This document shows positions 16,623 through 24,537 of a DNA stretch of 64,000 nucleotides, piece after piece. Source of the DNA: an uncultured Phascolarctobacterium sp. GTDB taxonomy: Bacteria > Bacillota > Negativicutes > Acidaminococcales > Acidaminococcaceae. Each line of letters starts with the position of its first letter. The first letter of the stretch is position 1. A program made the position numbers and the translations under genes. The notes under the pieces are model-generated. The model saw only the letters and a program-made list of their open reading frames with translations, had not been told where the DNA came from and did not search any database. Location: assembly GCF_934190775.1 (NCBI RefSeq), contig NZ_CAKPTG010000011.1:1-64000 (forward strand), in the 5' to 3' direction.

Positions 16623-17627
16623 ATGATTAAGCAGTTTTTAGTTATCTTCATTTTTATTTTAAGTATATTAAGCGTAGGCTGTGCATATCAAGAAAAACAT
16701 CGTGCGAAGGCAGGCAAGGTTGCTCCTATTACTGTTGAGAATTTTGATGGTTATGCTGGTGATGGACGTACTTTAAAGCAGGTATTTACTGATGTGCCTC
16801 AAAGAGTTTTGGCTGTATCTGAGCCTGTTGTCGATGATTTGATATTTTTAGGTGTACAAGATAAAATTGTTGGCATTAGTGCTTGCTACAGTAAAAATTT
16901 TGCACCTTATGAAACTGAGTATGCAAAATTTGCAAGACTTACGTATGGAAGTGGTTATCCAGCTAAGGAAGCAGTGCTTGGTCTGCAGCCGGATTTAATT
17001 GTCAGCTGGGGTTCGCTTTTTGGTGAAAGTGCGTTGGGCAGTGTTGAGTATTGGCATAATAAAGGTATTCACACTTACGTTATGACAAATACTGTACCTA
17101 CTCGTGCAACCGGCAGACGCAAGGTTGAATACATTGTGAATGATTTGCAGCAGCTTGCGAAAATTTTCCGAGTAGAGGAGAAAGCTCAGAAAAAAATTGC
17201 TTATCTACAGAGTAGAATAGCAAAGCTACGGATGCATAGTGAAAGTATAGCTGAAGCTAAAAAACCGAAAGTAATTACCTTGCAATATCTTTATGGCAAT
17301 GAATATTTTGGCAGGACAGCTAACGATCTTACAGCTGATATGATAGAGCTTGCGGGTGGTATTTCTCTTGATGATAAGTTGGGCGGGCGTAAAAGCGTAG
17401 AATATTTGGTAGAGCTTGATCCTGACATGATTGTCATCATAGATACGGCAACAACTCCTGTTGCAGGTAAAATTAAGGCTTTGCATGAGCATAAGGTTTT
17501 AAAGAAAATTAAAGCAGTACGTAATAATAAAATCTTTGTTGTGCAGCATCGTGCTTTTTATTGTGGCAGTGAGCGTACGGTAGAAGCTGTAGAAAACATG
17601 CATAAATATATTGAAGATAACTTTTAA
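16623..17627 (+). CDS. ABC transporter substrate-binding lipoprotein (BtuF/FepB type)
   Basis: A 334-residue periplasmic binding protein of the metal-chelate/cobalamin class. It has a lipoprotein signal with lipobox LSVGC (Cys about 20) and the two-lobed fold seen as VPQRVLAVSEPVVDDLIFLG (lobe 1) and the DPDMIVI motif (lobe 2), joined by a long helix (about 165-200). The segment NEYFGRTANDLTADMIELAGG is typical of the family. It follows the receptor by 17 bp and would take its cargo. The substrate is probably a corrinoid, given the riboswitch; siderophore or heme binding cannot be excluded from sequence. Confidence 0.88.
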   Translation: MIKQFLVIFIFILSILSVGCAYQEKHRAKAGKVAPITVENFDGYAGDGRTLKQVFTDVPQRVLAVSEPVVDDLIFLGVQDKIVGISACYSKNFAPYETEYAKFARLTYGSGYPAKEAVLGLQPDLIVSWGSLFGESALGSVEYWHNKGIHTYVMTNTVPTRATGRRKVEYIVNDLQQLAKIFRVEEKAQKKIAYLQSRIAKLRMHSESIAEAKKPKVITLQYLYGNEYFGRTANDLTADMIELAGGISLDDKLGGRKSVEYLVELDPDMIVIIDTATTPVAGKIKALHEHKVLKKIKAVRNNKIFVVQHRAFYCGSERTVEAVENMHKYIEDNF

Positions 17628-17685
17628 ACTGGCTAATAGATAACATTATCTACGCATCTCTCAACATTTCTCATATATATCTTTT

Positions 17686-17714
17686 TAGCTGTCGCACATT
17701 CTGTGCGGCAGCTA
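17686..17714 (+). other. Intercistronic stem-loop
   Basis: A 13-bp stem (17686-17698 with 17702-17714, one wobble) with a TTC loop between the binding-protein and permease genes. No T-tract follows, so it is more likely an mRNA-stability or partial-stop element than a full terminator. Confidence 0.6.
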
Positions 17715-17764
17715 TCTCCATAATTAAAACTATCCTATTAACGTGCTAATTAAAGGGAACTTTT

Positions 17765-18817
17765 ATGAAAAAAATGCAATTTTTTCTAACATTATTTGTT
17801 TTAACACTAGTATTGTGTTGTTCGTTTATCTACTCTTTGAGTATTGGTGTAGTGAATATTAGTTATATTGATATTATCAATATACTTTATTATAATATGA
17901 TTGATATACAATCGCAGGCTGGGCAAAATCTTTTGCAGTCTGTAAATGCTTCCGTTATTTTTGATTTACGTTTGCCAAGAATAATAATGGCAGTTTTATC
18001 AGGTAGCGCTTTGGCGCTTGGCGGCGTAGTTATGCAGGCCTTAATCCGCAATCCTTTAGCAGATCCTTATATTCTTGGAGTATCGTCCGGCGCAGCAATG
18101 GGAGCAACGGCAAGTATAATTTTAGGCATGTTTAGCAGCTTCGGTCTCTATGGTGTGTCGATAGGTGCTTTTTGTGGCGCTCTTTTAGTTACCTTCACTG
18201 TTTTTGCTATTACTTATACAACAGGTGCAGCGCAAAATAACACAAAGCTTATCTTGGCTGGTACTGCATTAAATGCTATTTGCAGTGCAAGTACAAGCCT
18301 TTTGGTTTACCTGGCCAAGGATATAGATGGTATTCGTGATGCGACATTTTGGATTATGGGTAGTATGGGGAAGGTTACCTGGGACTATTTACCGTTTGTG
18401 GCTGTAGCCTTTATTGTTTTAGCATTTTTCTTTATCTATAATTTCCGCATTCTCAATGCTTCTCTTTTAGGTGAAGATATGGCATTGATACTAGGTGTAT
18501 CTTTAGAAAAAAGCAGAATGATTTTTTTGACAGCCGTTGCTATATTAGTTAGCATGGTGGTAGCTGCAACGGGAATAATTGGTTTTGTTGGTCTTGTTAT
18601 ACCGCATATAGTGCGTATTATCTGCGGAAATAATCATTTGAAATTATTACCATATTCTATGCTTGGCGGGGCGATTTATATGCTGTGGTGTGATGTATTG
18701 GCACGTAGTCTGTTGATAAAAACAGAATTACCGATAGGTATATTGACAGCTTTCATTGGCGGACCGTTTTTCTTATATTTAATGTGCAGTAAAAAATATG
18801 GATTTGGTGATAAGTAA
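17765..18817 (+). CDS. FecCD-family ABC permease (BtuC-like)
   Basis: A 350-residue inner-membrane permease of the iron-chelate/cobalamin family with about ten membrane helices, the family's usual number. Family motifs include LRLPRIIMAVLSGSALALGGVVMQ (about 60-85), NPLADPYILGVSSGAAMGA (about 93-112) and GFVGLVIPHIVR (about 275-287), the last being the coupling helix region that contacts the ATPase. It overlaps the ATPase gene by 1 nt (TAATG), so the pair is co-translated. Function inferred from the receptor and riboswitch: corrinoid import. Confidence 0.9.
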   Translation: MKKMQFFLTLFVLTLVLCCSFIYSLSIGVVNISYIDIINILYYNMIDIQSQAGQNLLQSVNASVIFDLRLPRIIMAVLSGSALALGGVVMQALIRNPLADPYILGVSSGAAMGATASIILGMFSSFGLYGVSIGAFCGALLVTFTVFAITYTTGAAQNNTKLILAGTALNAICSASTSLLVYLAKDIDGIRDATFWIMGSMGKVTWDYLPFVAVAFIVLAFFFIYNFRILNASLLGEDMALILGVSLEKSRMIFLTAVAILVSMVVAATGIIGFVGLVIPHIVRIICGNNHLKLLPYSMLGGAIYMLWCDVLARSLLIKTELPIGILTAFIGGPFFLYLMCSKKYGFGDK

Positions 18818-19581
18818 TGGAAATACAGACAGAAGCGATGGATCTTGCTATTGATGATAAAAAAATAGTAGAAAAAATAACTTTGCAAGTAAAAAATAAA
18901 GAGTTCGTTGGTCTTATAGGTCCTAATGGTAGTGGAAAATCGACTATTTTACGCGCGTTATATCGTTCTCTAAAGCCTCAAAGTGGTAGGATTTTTTTCG
19001 ATGGGGAGGATTTAGAGACGATATCTTTACAGCAAACAGCTCAAAGGCTGGGAGTAATGAAGCAGAATAGTACTCTGAACTTTGATTTTAAGGTGCTTGA
19101 TTTAGTCCTTATGGGACGCACTCCTTATAAAAAGCCTTTTGAGCTTGATACGCAGGCCGATTATAAGCTGGCACAGAGTGCTCTTGCTGCTGTAGGACTT
19201 AATGGTTATGAAGAACGCCTTTATAACAAGCTTTCCGGTGGTGAACAGCAAAGAGTTATGATTGCAAGAGTTCTTACTGGTCAGCCACAAACTTTGCTTT
19301 TAGATGAAATGACTAATCACCTGGATTTGTATTATCAATTCCATTTATTAGAATTGATTAAAAATATGCAGGTTGAGGTTTTAGCAGTGATGCACGACTT
19401 GAACCTTGCCGCTAAATTTTGCCAAAAGCTTTATTTGTTAAAAGCGGGCAAGATTATTGCTTATGGTAAGACAAAAGATGTGCTTTGTTCTCCTGTTATA
19501 GAAGAAACCTTTAAAATTAAAATAAAACCTTATAATGATGAAGATGGTCAGTTGCATTTGCTATATAAGGATGCAAAATAG
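18817..19581 (+). CDS. ABC transporter ATP-binding protein (BtuD/FecE type)
   Basis: A 254-residue ATPase. Walker A is GPNGSGKST (about 34-42), the signature is LSGGEQQRV (about 139-147) and Walker B is TLLLDEMTNHLDL (about 157-169). The usual Pro after the catalytic Glu is Met here. The His switch lies in VMHDLNLA (about 193-200). It starts on the TAATG overlap with the permease gene and lies 21 bp before the nitrogenase-like genes, with no terminator between, so importer and Nif-like proteins are on one transcript. Confidence 0.92.
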   Translation: MEIQTEAMDLAIDDKKIVEKITLQVKNKEFVGLIGPNGSGKSTILRALYRSLKPQSGRIFFDGEDLETISLQQTAQRLGVMKQNSTLNFDFKVLDLVLMGRTPYKKPFELDTQADYKLAQSALAAVGLNGYEERLYNKLSGGEQQRVMIARVLTGQPQTLLLDEMTNHLDLYYQFHLLELIKNMQVEVLAVMHDLNLAAKFCQKLYLLKAGKIIAYGKTKDVLCSPVIEETFKIKIKPYNDEDGQLHLLYKDAK

Positions 19582-19602
19582 TACAAAAGGAGCTGAACGC
19601 CA

Positions 19603-21102
19603 TTGAACCAATATTATCAGGATAACATGCTCTTGGGCATGAACCCTTCCAGCTATCTGCATCGCTATGCCGTCAACGGCAAGGTGTCGGGAAACCTTGC
19701 CTGCATCAGCGAAATCAAAAATGCCGCCGTGGTTTTATACAGTCCGCGTGGCTGCGGCTTTCATTATCGTTGTCATGTGCGCAGCGGACAAAGTCCGGTT
19801 TATGAGCTGGAATGTGCGGATTTGCGCAACAAAGATGTAATTTTCGGCGGTGAAAAAAAGCTGATGGCATTACTGCAAAAGGTGGAGCGTGAGCAAAAGC
19901 CGGAGATTATTTTTCTCTTGCCATCCGTGGTGTCGGATATTATCAATGATGATTTGCCAGGCCTGGCCTGCAGCCTGCAGCCGCAGTTCAAAGCAAAGCT
20001 CGTTCCGATTACGTCGCAGGTTTTTTCGCATATGGACAAGAGCAACGGCCGCAAGGTTTTGCGTGAAAAGGCTTGCCAAAAGCAGAAGCAAAAGTTTTCT
20101 TCCAGTGCTGTATATCCCGGTTGCGGTTATGTAGAGGTGATGGACGCACTGGTAGAGCAGGTGATGGAGCCTCAAAGAGTACAGCCGCAGAGCGTAAATA
20201 TTGAAGCTTTTGTCTGGGGGTATAACGGTGAGGATAAGCTGCAGGGCATGAGCGAGATGCTGCAGAAAATGGGGATTACCGTCAATGCCTATCTGCCTGC
20301 CGCTGATTTGCAGACAATCAAAAAGGCTCCGCGGGCAGCGCTGAATATTGTACGTCGCAAAAAATGGGCATTGGCGATGGAGCAGCGCTTTGGCACGCCG
20401 TTTCTGCATGTTGCCGATATGCAGGAATGGCATGGCATCGAAGGAATCAGTGATTTGTACAGGCAAATAGGAAAAATGCTTGGCTGCGAGGATGCTGTTG
20501 AACGCGTGCTGCAGGCAGAATATGAACGGGTTGCCGCCCGTTATTATGAGCTGCGTGCAGAATTTGCTAAGCACAAATTTTGCCTGATTGCGCATGGTAT
20601 TGCGTATTTGCCGGATGCTCTGCGTGTTTATCAGCAGGATTATGGTTTGCCGATTAAAAAAATCTGCATTATCATGAATCCTTCCTACCAGGCGGAAACA
20701 GGCTTGGATGATGCAATGATGCAGAGGTTTAAGGATAGGATAGAGCTTGCCAAAGCGGAATACGGTTGCGAGGCAGAAGTTTTGCTGGAGCCTGCGGAGG
20801 AGACTTTGCGTGAGGCGGCACAGAGCTGTGATTTTGTTATCTGCAACGGTCATCCGCGATATGCTTCTTTGGATGTGCCGGTGCTCTATAATTTGTTTGA
20901 ACGCTCGGTGTGGAATTATCAGGGTTTTGTGGATATTATGGAAGAGGTTTGGCAGATGCTGCAGCGACCGCAGCGAACAGGCAGCAGTCTTTTGCTGAGC
21001 AAGCTGGCCTATGACCCGGTATTTTATCCGATGCGCGAGGCTGATAAAGACAGTAAAGCATCACGCGAACTGTATAGCAGAGTATGGAGGCAGAGAAAAT
21101 AA
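19603..21102 (+). CDS. Nitrogenase component-1-like protein (NifD/NifE-related), subunit 1
   Basis: A 499-residue protein of the nitrogenase MoFe/oxidoreductase type 1 superfamily. The N-terminal cluster region resembles NifD: Cys34 (NLACISEI) and Cys51 (RGCGFHYR), then KDVIFGGEKKL (about 77-87). At the expected third Cys the sequence is LPSVVSDIINDDL, so Ser108 or a neighbour replaces it. Extra cysteines lie at 57 and 71. Compared by eye with NifD, the FeMo-cofactor ligands Cys275 and His442 appear absent (NIVRRKKWA and LFERSVWNYQGF in those places). It is therefore not a standard nitrogenase. Start is TTG 19603, with AAAAGGAG 10 nt upstream. Substrate and reaction unknown; the GC-rich codons differ from the AT-rich transporter genes just upstream. 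Confidence 0.8.
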   Translation: MNQYYQDNMLLGMNPSSYLHRYAVNGKVSGNLACISEIKNAAVVLYSPRGCGFHYRCHVRSGQSPVYELECADLRNKDVIFGGEKKLMALLQKVEREQKPEIIFLLPSVVSDIINDDLPGLACSLQPQFKAKLVPITSQVFSHMDKSNGRKVLREKACQKQKQKFSSSAVYPGCGYVEVMDALVEQVMEPQRVQPQSVNIEAFVWGYNGEDKLQGMSEMLQKMGITVNAYLPAADLQTIKKAPRAALNIVRRKKWALAMEQRFGTPFLHVADMQEWHGIEGISDLYRQIGKMLGCEDAVERVLQAEYERVAARYYELRAEFAKHKFCLIAHGIAYLPDALRVYQQDYGLPIKKICIIMNPSYQAETGLDDAMMQRFKDRIELAKAEYGCEAEVLLEPAEETLREAAQSCDFVICNGHPRYASLDVPVLYNLFERSVWNYQGFVDIMEEVWQMLQRPQRTGSSLLLSKLAYDPVFYPMREADKDSKASRELYSRVWRQRK

Positions 21103-22319
21103 TGAAACCATTAAGTAGCTGTGCGTTGTTTGGTGCTGTGCGTGCTCTTGGAGGTATTAAGGATACCTTAATTCTGCAACATTCCGTTGTCGGTTGTCAG
21201 TGGGGAAGCTTGGCATTCAGATATGCTGGCAAGCCTTATGATGTACGTCAGGCCTCCGATGTTATCTATGATGAAGATGTTGTTAATGGTGGCGAGAAGG
21301 TCTTGCGTAAGGCTTTGCAGGAAGCGGAGCGTATTTTTACGCATTGCGGTGCGGTATTTGTAGTCAGTGGCTGCGTGCCGAATATGATCGGCGATGATGT
21401 GGACGGTATTTTGGCTACTACCGAAGGTTCGCAAAAATTGTTGCATGTAAAAGCGCCCGGATACGCAGGTAATATCGACAGCGGTGCAGAAGCAGCTTAT
21501 CTGGCGTTGTTGCCATTGCTCCAACCTGCGGAGAAAAAAGAAGCTGCCACGATAAATATTCTTGGCATAATGAATGATGATCCCTATGCGGATAATGATT
21601 TGGCCGAGCTAAAGAAATTTTTAGGTTCTAAGGTTAAAATTAACTGCGCGCTGCAGGATTGCAGCTTGCGGGATATTGCAGCAATGCCGCAGGCAGAACT
21701 GAATATCTGCTTTGGCTATGGTGAGCTGTTGGCACAAAAGATGCAGGAAAAATTTGGCGTGCCGTATATCAAATGTGCTTATCCTTATGGTGTGGCAGGC
21801 ATGCAGAAGTTTTTGCGTCAGATGGGCGAAGCGTTGAACATTGATTTTTCCGATGAGCTTGCCGAACTGGAAGCTGCTGCGAAAAAGCTTGTTTATCGCA
21901 GTGCTGATTATCTGGTGAATCTGTATCAGCTGCCGGTGGCTTTGGCTACGGACAAAGCACATTTAGAGGGTTTACAGAGCTTTTTTGCCGAAGAACTTGG
22001 CATGCGCGTTGTAATCGCAGAGGATACAGCGGAATTTAGCTTGGATAAAATGGCGGAGGCTGCTAAGCAATATAAACCTGTATTGCTGTGCGGTTCTTCG
22101 TTCTTAAAGAATTTGGCTGATACATATCAGGTGCCGTTAGTGCGCTGCGCTTATCCTGCCTTTGACCGGCTGTGCTTTACCGATAATACGCTAGTCGGAG
22201 CGCGTGGCGCTGCTTTATTTATCGAGCAGATTGTTAACGGTGCCTTGCAGCAGCAATATAAAACAGATGGCCGATATGCCGGCTTGCGTGAAAGTATTTG
22301 TGAGGTAAATCATGAGTGA
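21102..22319 (+). CDS. Nitrogenase component-1-like protein (NifK/NifN-related), subunit 2
   Basis: About 405 residues, second member of the pair. All three N-terminal cluster cysteines expected for a NifK-like chain are present: Cys7 (SSCALFGA), Cys32 (VVGCQWGS) and Cys91 (VSGCVPNMIGDDV), with VVNGGEKVL (about 60-68) between. It is shorter than NifK (about 520), closer to NifN-, BchB- or CfbD-type lengths. I use ATG 21102, which overlaps the previous stop (TAATG) as btuC/btuD do, with GGAGG 11 nt upstream; ATG 21084 is possible. Together with subunit 1 there are five conserved-position Cys, enough for a bridging Fe-S cluster at the subunit interface. The electron donor (NifH-like) is not encoded in this window. 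Confidence 0.8.
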   Translation: MKPLSSCALFGAVRALGGIKDTLILQHSVVGCQWGSLAFRYAGKPYDVRQASDVIYDEDVVNGGEKVLRKALQEAERIFTHCGAVFVVSGCVPNMIGDDVDGILATTEGSQKLLHVKAPGYAGNIDSGAEAAYLALLPLLQPAEKKEAATINILGIMNDDPYADNDLAELKKFLGSKVKINCALQDCSLRDIAAMPQAELNICFGYGELLAQKMQEKFGVPYIKCAYPYGVAGMQKFLRQMGEALNIDFSDELAELEAAAKKLVYRSADYLVNLYQLPVALATDKAHLEGLQSFFAEELGMRVVIAEDTAEFSLDKMAEAAKQYKPVLLCGSSFLKNLADTYQVPLVRCAYPAFDRLCFTDNTLVGARGAALFIEQIVNGALQQQYKTDGRYAGLRESICEVNHE

Positions 22320-23139
22320 GCTTGAAACACATCCCTGTTTTACAGCTAAATGCAGCGATTATGCCCGCATTCATTTACCAGTCGCACCAATATGCAACAT
22401 GCAGTGCAACTATTGCCTGCGCAAATATAGCTGTGTAAATGAAAGTCGTCCCGGTGTTGTGGCTCGAGTCATGGTACCGGAGGATGCAGTCGACTGGTAT
22501 CTGCAGATGAAGGCCAAGGTGCCGAAGCTTACGGTAGCAGGTATTGCCGGCCCCGGCGATGCGCTGGCCAACTGGCCGGCGGTCAGCAGAACGCTGAGGA
22601 TGATTCGTGAGATTGATAAGAATGTTTTCTTCTGCCTTTCGACTAATGGTCTTTATCTGCCGAAGTATGCCAAGGAAATTGCAGCCTTAGGCGTTGATTA
22701 TGTTACGGTGACGGTTAATGCAATTACCAGCAATACAGGCGCGCATATTTACAGCTTTATTAATGATGAAGGCAAAAAATATGTCGGTGAAGAGGCCGCG
22801 GCGCTGCTGCTAGAAAGACAGATAGAAGGATTGCGGCTGCTTGGTGAATATGGCGTAAAGGTGAAGATCAATACGGTGGCGATACCCGGCGTTAATATCC
22901 AGGAAATCCCGGCGATTGCCAGACGTATGGCCTTGCTGGGAGCGAAGCTGCAGAATATTTTACCGATGCTGCCGGTGGAGGGTACTGGCTTTGCGCATTT
23001 TGCGGAGCCTGCGGCTGAAGAAATTTCTCAGCTGCGTCAGGTTTGCAAACAGTGGATGCCGCAGATGCAGCATTGCAACCGCTGTCGTGCAGATGCCGTG
23101 GGCGCTTTGGTTAATCCCTGCGTTTTAGAAGAAAGCTGA
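22312..23139 (+). CDS. NifB-like radical SAM protein
   Basis: A 275-residue radical SAM enzyme that follows NifB closely. It begins with THPCF and then RIHLPVAPICNMQCNYC, whose CxxxCxxC (Cys28, 32, 35) binds the SAM cluster. The NifB-specific RKYSCVNESRPGV follows, then AGIAGPGDALAN and STNGLYLP. The C-terminal MQHCNRCRADAVG carries the CxxC that helps hold the extra Fe-S clusters in NifB. Known NifB makes NifB-co, the carbide-containing [8Fe-9S-C] precursor of nitrogenase cofactors. It lacks the NifX-like domain, as many short NifBs do. It overlaps the previous gene by 8 nt and ends the operon. Whether it makes NifB-co here is unproven. Confidence 0.85.
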   Translation: MSELETHPCFTAKCSDYARIHLPVAPICNMQCNYCLRKYSCVNESRPGVVARVMVPEDAVDWYLQMKAKVPKLTVAGIAGPGDALANWPAVSRTLRMIREIDKNVFFCLSTNGLYLPKYAKEIAALGVDYVTVTVNAITSNTGAHIYSFINDEGKKYVGEEAAALLLERQIEGLRLLGEYGVKVKINTVAIPGVNIQEIPAIARRMALLGAKLQNILPMLPVEGTGFAHFAEPAAEEISQLRQVCKQWMPQMQHCNRCRADAVGALVNPCVLEES

Positions 23140-23144
23140 AATTG

Positions 23145-23192
23145 AAAATCCGTGTAAACAGAAGGCTGACTTTGCTTTACACGGATTTTTTG
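23145..23192 (+). terminator. Strong terminator ending the riboswitch/Nif-like operon
   Basis: A perfect 14-bp stem (23145-23158 with 23176-23189) and T-run. It marks the operon end 5 bp after the nifB-like stop codon. Confidence 0.92.
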
Positions 23193-23211
23193 CTTTAATA
23201 TGGCATTTAAT

Positions 23212-23240
23212 TTGACGGCAATTACTGCTCTTGCTACAAT
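23212..23240 (+). promoter_or_regulatory. Promoter of the TSUP permease gene
   Basis: TTGACG (23212-23217), 17-bp spacer, TACAAT (23235-23240). Confidence 0.65.
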
Positions 23241-23275
23241 TAAAATAACAAAATTAATTGTTAAGGGAGAAGCTA

Positions 23276-24016
23276 ATGGATTGTACTGCGATTATTTTGA
23301 CAATCGGGATTATTTTTGCTGCGTCATTTTTTTCTACGGTTTCCGGCTTTGGCTTTGCATTGGTGGCCATGCCTGTACTTACACTGGTGATGTCGGTAAA
23401 AGCGGCGGTTATTTTTGTACTGCTGTTGAATTTGGTTCTGCGGGCGATTACTATGTACAGGGTGCGCGACGGCTTTGATAAAGAAACAGTTATTTTGACG
23501 ACATTGGGAAGTATCATTGGCATGGTACCGGGAAGCTGGGTGTTGAAGGTGCTGCCTGCGGCACAGCTGGAGGTGTTTTTGGGAGCGGTGCTTGTGGCTG
23601 CCACGATTTTGTTGAGCCTGCAATGTACGCTGCCGATAAAAAATAAAACCTGCGGACGTTTGGGTGCAGGTATTTTGAGCGGTTTTTTCGGCGCATCTAC
23701 AAGCGTCAGCGGACCGCCGCTGGTTTTATATTTTCTTAACGAAAAACTGCCTAAGGATGTTATGCGGGCTAACATGATCTGGTTCTTTGGCTTAAGCGGC
23801 TTTTTGACGGTGCTGATAAATTATTTTTACGGCAATGTCAGTGGCACCGTTGATTGGAGTTTGCTGCTGTACACTATACCGGTGATGCTTTTGGCTATCT
23901 GTTTGGGAGAAAAATTTTTCTATCGCCTGAATCAGCATCTGTTCCGTAAGCTGGCGTTGGCGGTGGTGCTTATAGGAGCGCTGATGCTGCTGTGGAGCGG
24001 GTGGCAAAATTTATAA
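23276..24016 (+). CDS. TSUP (TauE/SafE) family membrane permease
   Basis: A 246-residue inner-membrane protein with about eight hydrophobic segments and the family's glycine-rich motifs (SFFSTVSGFGFALVAMP near the N-terminus, and ILSGFFGASTSVSGPPLVLYFL at the start of the second half, about 140-161). TSUP members export or import sulfite, sulfonates, sulfoacetate or related organic anions; the substrate here is unknown. ATG 23276 has AAGGGAGA 5 nt upstream. It has its own promoter and terminator and is not part of the Nif-like operon. Confidence 0.88.
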   Translation: MDCTAIILTIGIIFAASFFSTVSGFGFALVAMPVLTLVMSVKAAVIFVLLLNLVLRAITMYRVRDGFDKETVILTTLGSIIGMVPGSWVLKVLPAAQLEVFLGAVLVAATILLSLQCTLPIKNKTCGRLGAGILSGFFGASTSVSGPPLVLYFLNEKLPKDVMRANMIWFFGLSGFLTVLINYFYGNVSGTVDWSLLLYTIPVMLLAICLGEKFFYRLNQHLFRKLALAVVLIGALMLLWSGWQNL

Positions 24017-24047
24017 GTAGGTTTAAAATAATGCTGTCTTATAAACC

Positions 24048-24075
24048 AGCAGTAATATTTTGTGTTACTGCTTTT
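24048..24075 (+). terminator. Terminator behind the TSUP gene
   Basis: An 8-bp stem (24048-24055 with 24065-24072), 9-nt loop and short T-run. Moderate strength. Confidence 0.6.
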
Positions 24076-24153
24076 CAGATAGCGTTATTACTGTAACCTA
24101 GTTTACAATAATAGTGCGATAAGATAAAAAATAAATAAAATTTGGCTTTTTCC

Positions 24154-24183
24154 TTGACGTTTGCAGACTGATAGGAGTAAAAT
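24154..24183 (+). promoter_or_regulatory. Promoter of the aro operon
   Basis: TTGACG (24154-24159), 18-bp spacer, TAAAAT (24178-24183), about 70 bp before the leader-peptide gene and 350 bp before the first enzyme gene. Confidence 0.65.
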
Positions 24184-24252
24184 AACCTCAATCGCTGATT
24201 GCGGCGATAAATTTTGAAGCATAAGGAAATGCTGAAGTTGTTGCAGGTGAAA

Positions 24253-24393
24253 ATGATGGAATCTAAAATGATGAACACTGCAATTGAATATGGTTTTTAT
24301 TACGCACCGGTATTTAACTATTATTTTAGCACCGGTTATTTTGCATGGGAAAAATCATATAGCAGTAATCATCGTATTGGAGACTATAAATAG
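24253..24393 (+). CDS. Tyr/Phe-rich leader peptide of the aro operon
   Basis: A 46-codon reading frame (ATG 24253 or 24256) with AGGTGA just upstream. It encodes 8 Tyr, 4 Phe and 1 Trp, clustered as YGFYY, FNYYF and YFAW. It ends in TAG at 24391-24393, four bases before a stem-loop and about 45 bases before a rho-independent terminator that precedes the first DAHP synthase gene. This is the layout of ribosome-mediated attenuation as in the E. coli pheA and trp leaders: scarcity of charged tRNA-Tyr or tRNA-Phe would stall the ribosome on the aromatic codons and prevent terminator formation. No T-box sequence is present. The peptide itself probably has no other function. Confidence 0.75.
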   Translation: MMESKMMNTAIEYGFYYAPVFNYYFSTGYFAWEKSYSSNHRIGDYK

Positions 24394-24396
24394 TAT

Positions 24397-24467
24397 TTGC
24401 GAGCGCAGTGCTTGCAATTAAGATTTAGCTTTTACAGCAGGCTCTTTTACGGGAGCCTGCTTTTTTT
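24397..24467 (+). terminator. Attenuator: stem-loop plus terminator before the aro operon
   Basis: First hairpin: 24397-24404 with 24410-24417 (8 bp, one wobble). Terminator: GCAGGCTC (24437-24444) with GAGCCTGC (24453-24460), then seven T. A competing pairing is possible: GAGC (24401-24404) with GCTC (24441-24444) and TGCT (24409-24412) with AGCA (24436-24439), which would disrupt both hairpins and act as antiterminator. The competing fold is my inference. Confidence 0.75.
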
Positions 24468-24537
24468 GTAGCATGGTAGCTTATAGCAGTATGGTAAATT
24501 AAATGACAAGGGTGTCAGAACGAAGGGGAGACAATTT

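Noticed and set aside
19603..23139. Reading the Nif-like genes as a nitrogen-fixation cluster
   Set aside because: No nifH, and the visible residues at the FeMo-cofactor ligand positions of subunit 1 do not match. The riboswitch and importer context points elsewhere.
24184..24470. T-box in the aro leader
   Set aside because: No GGGTGG-type T-box sequence was found; the aromatic leader frame explains the arrangement better.
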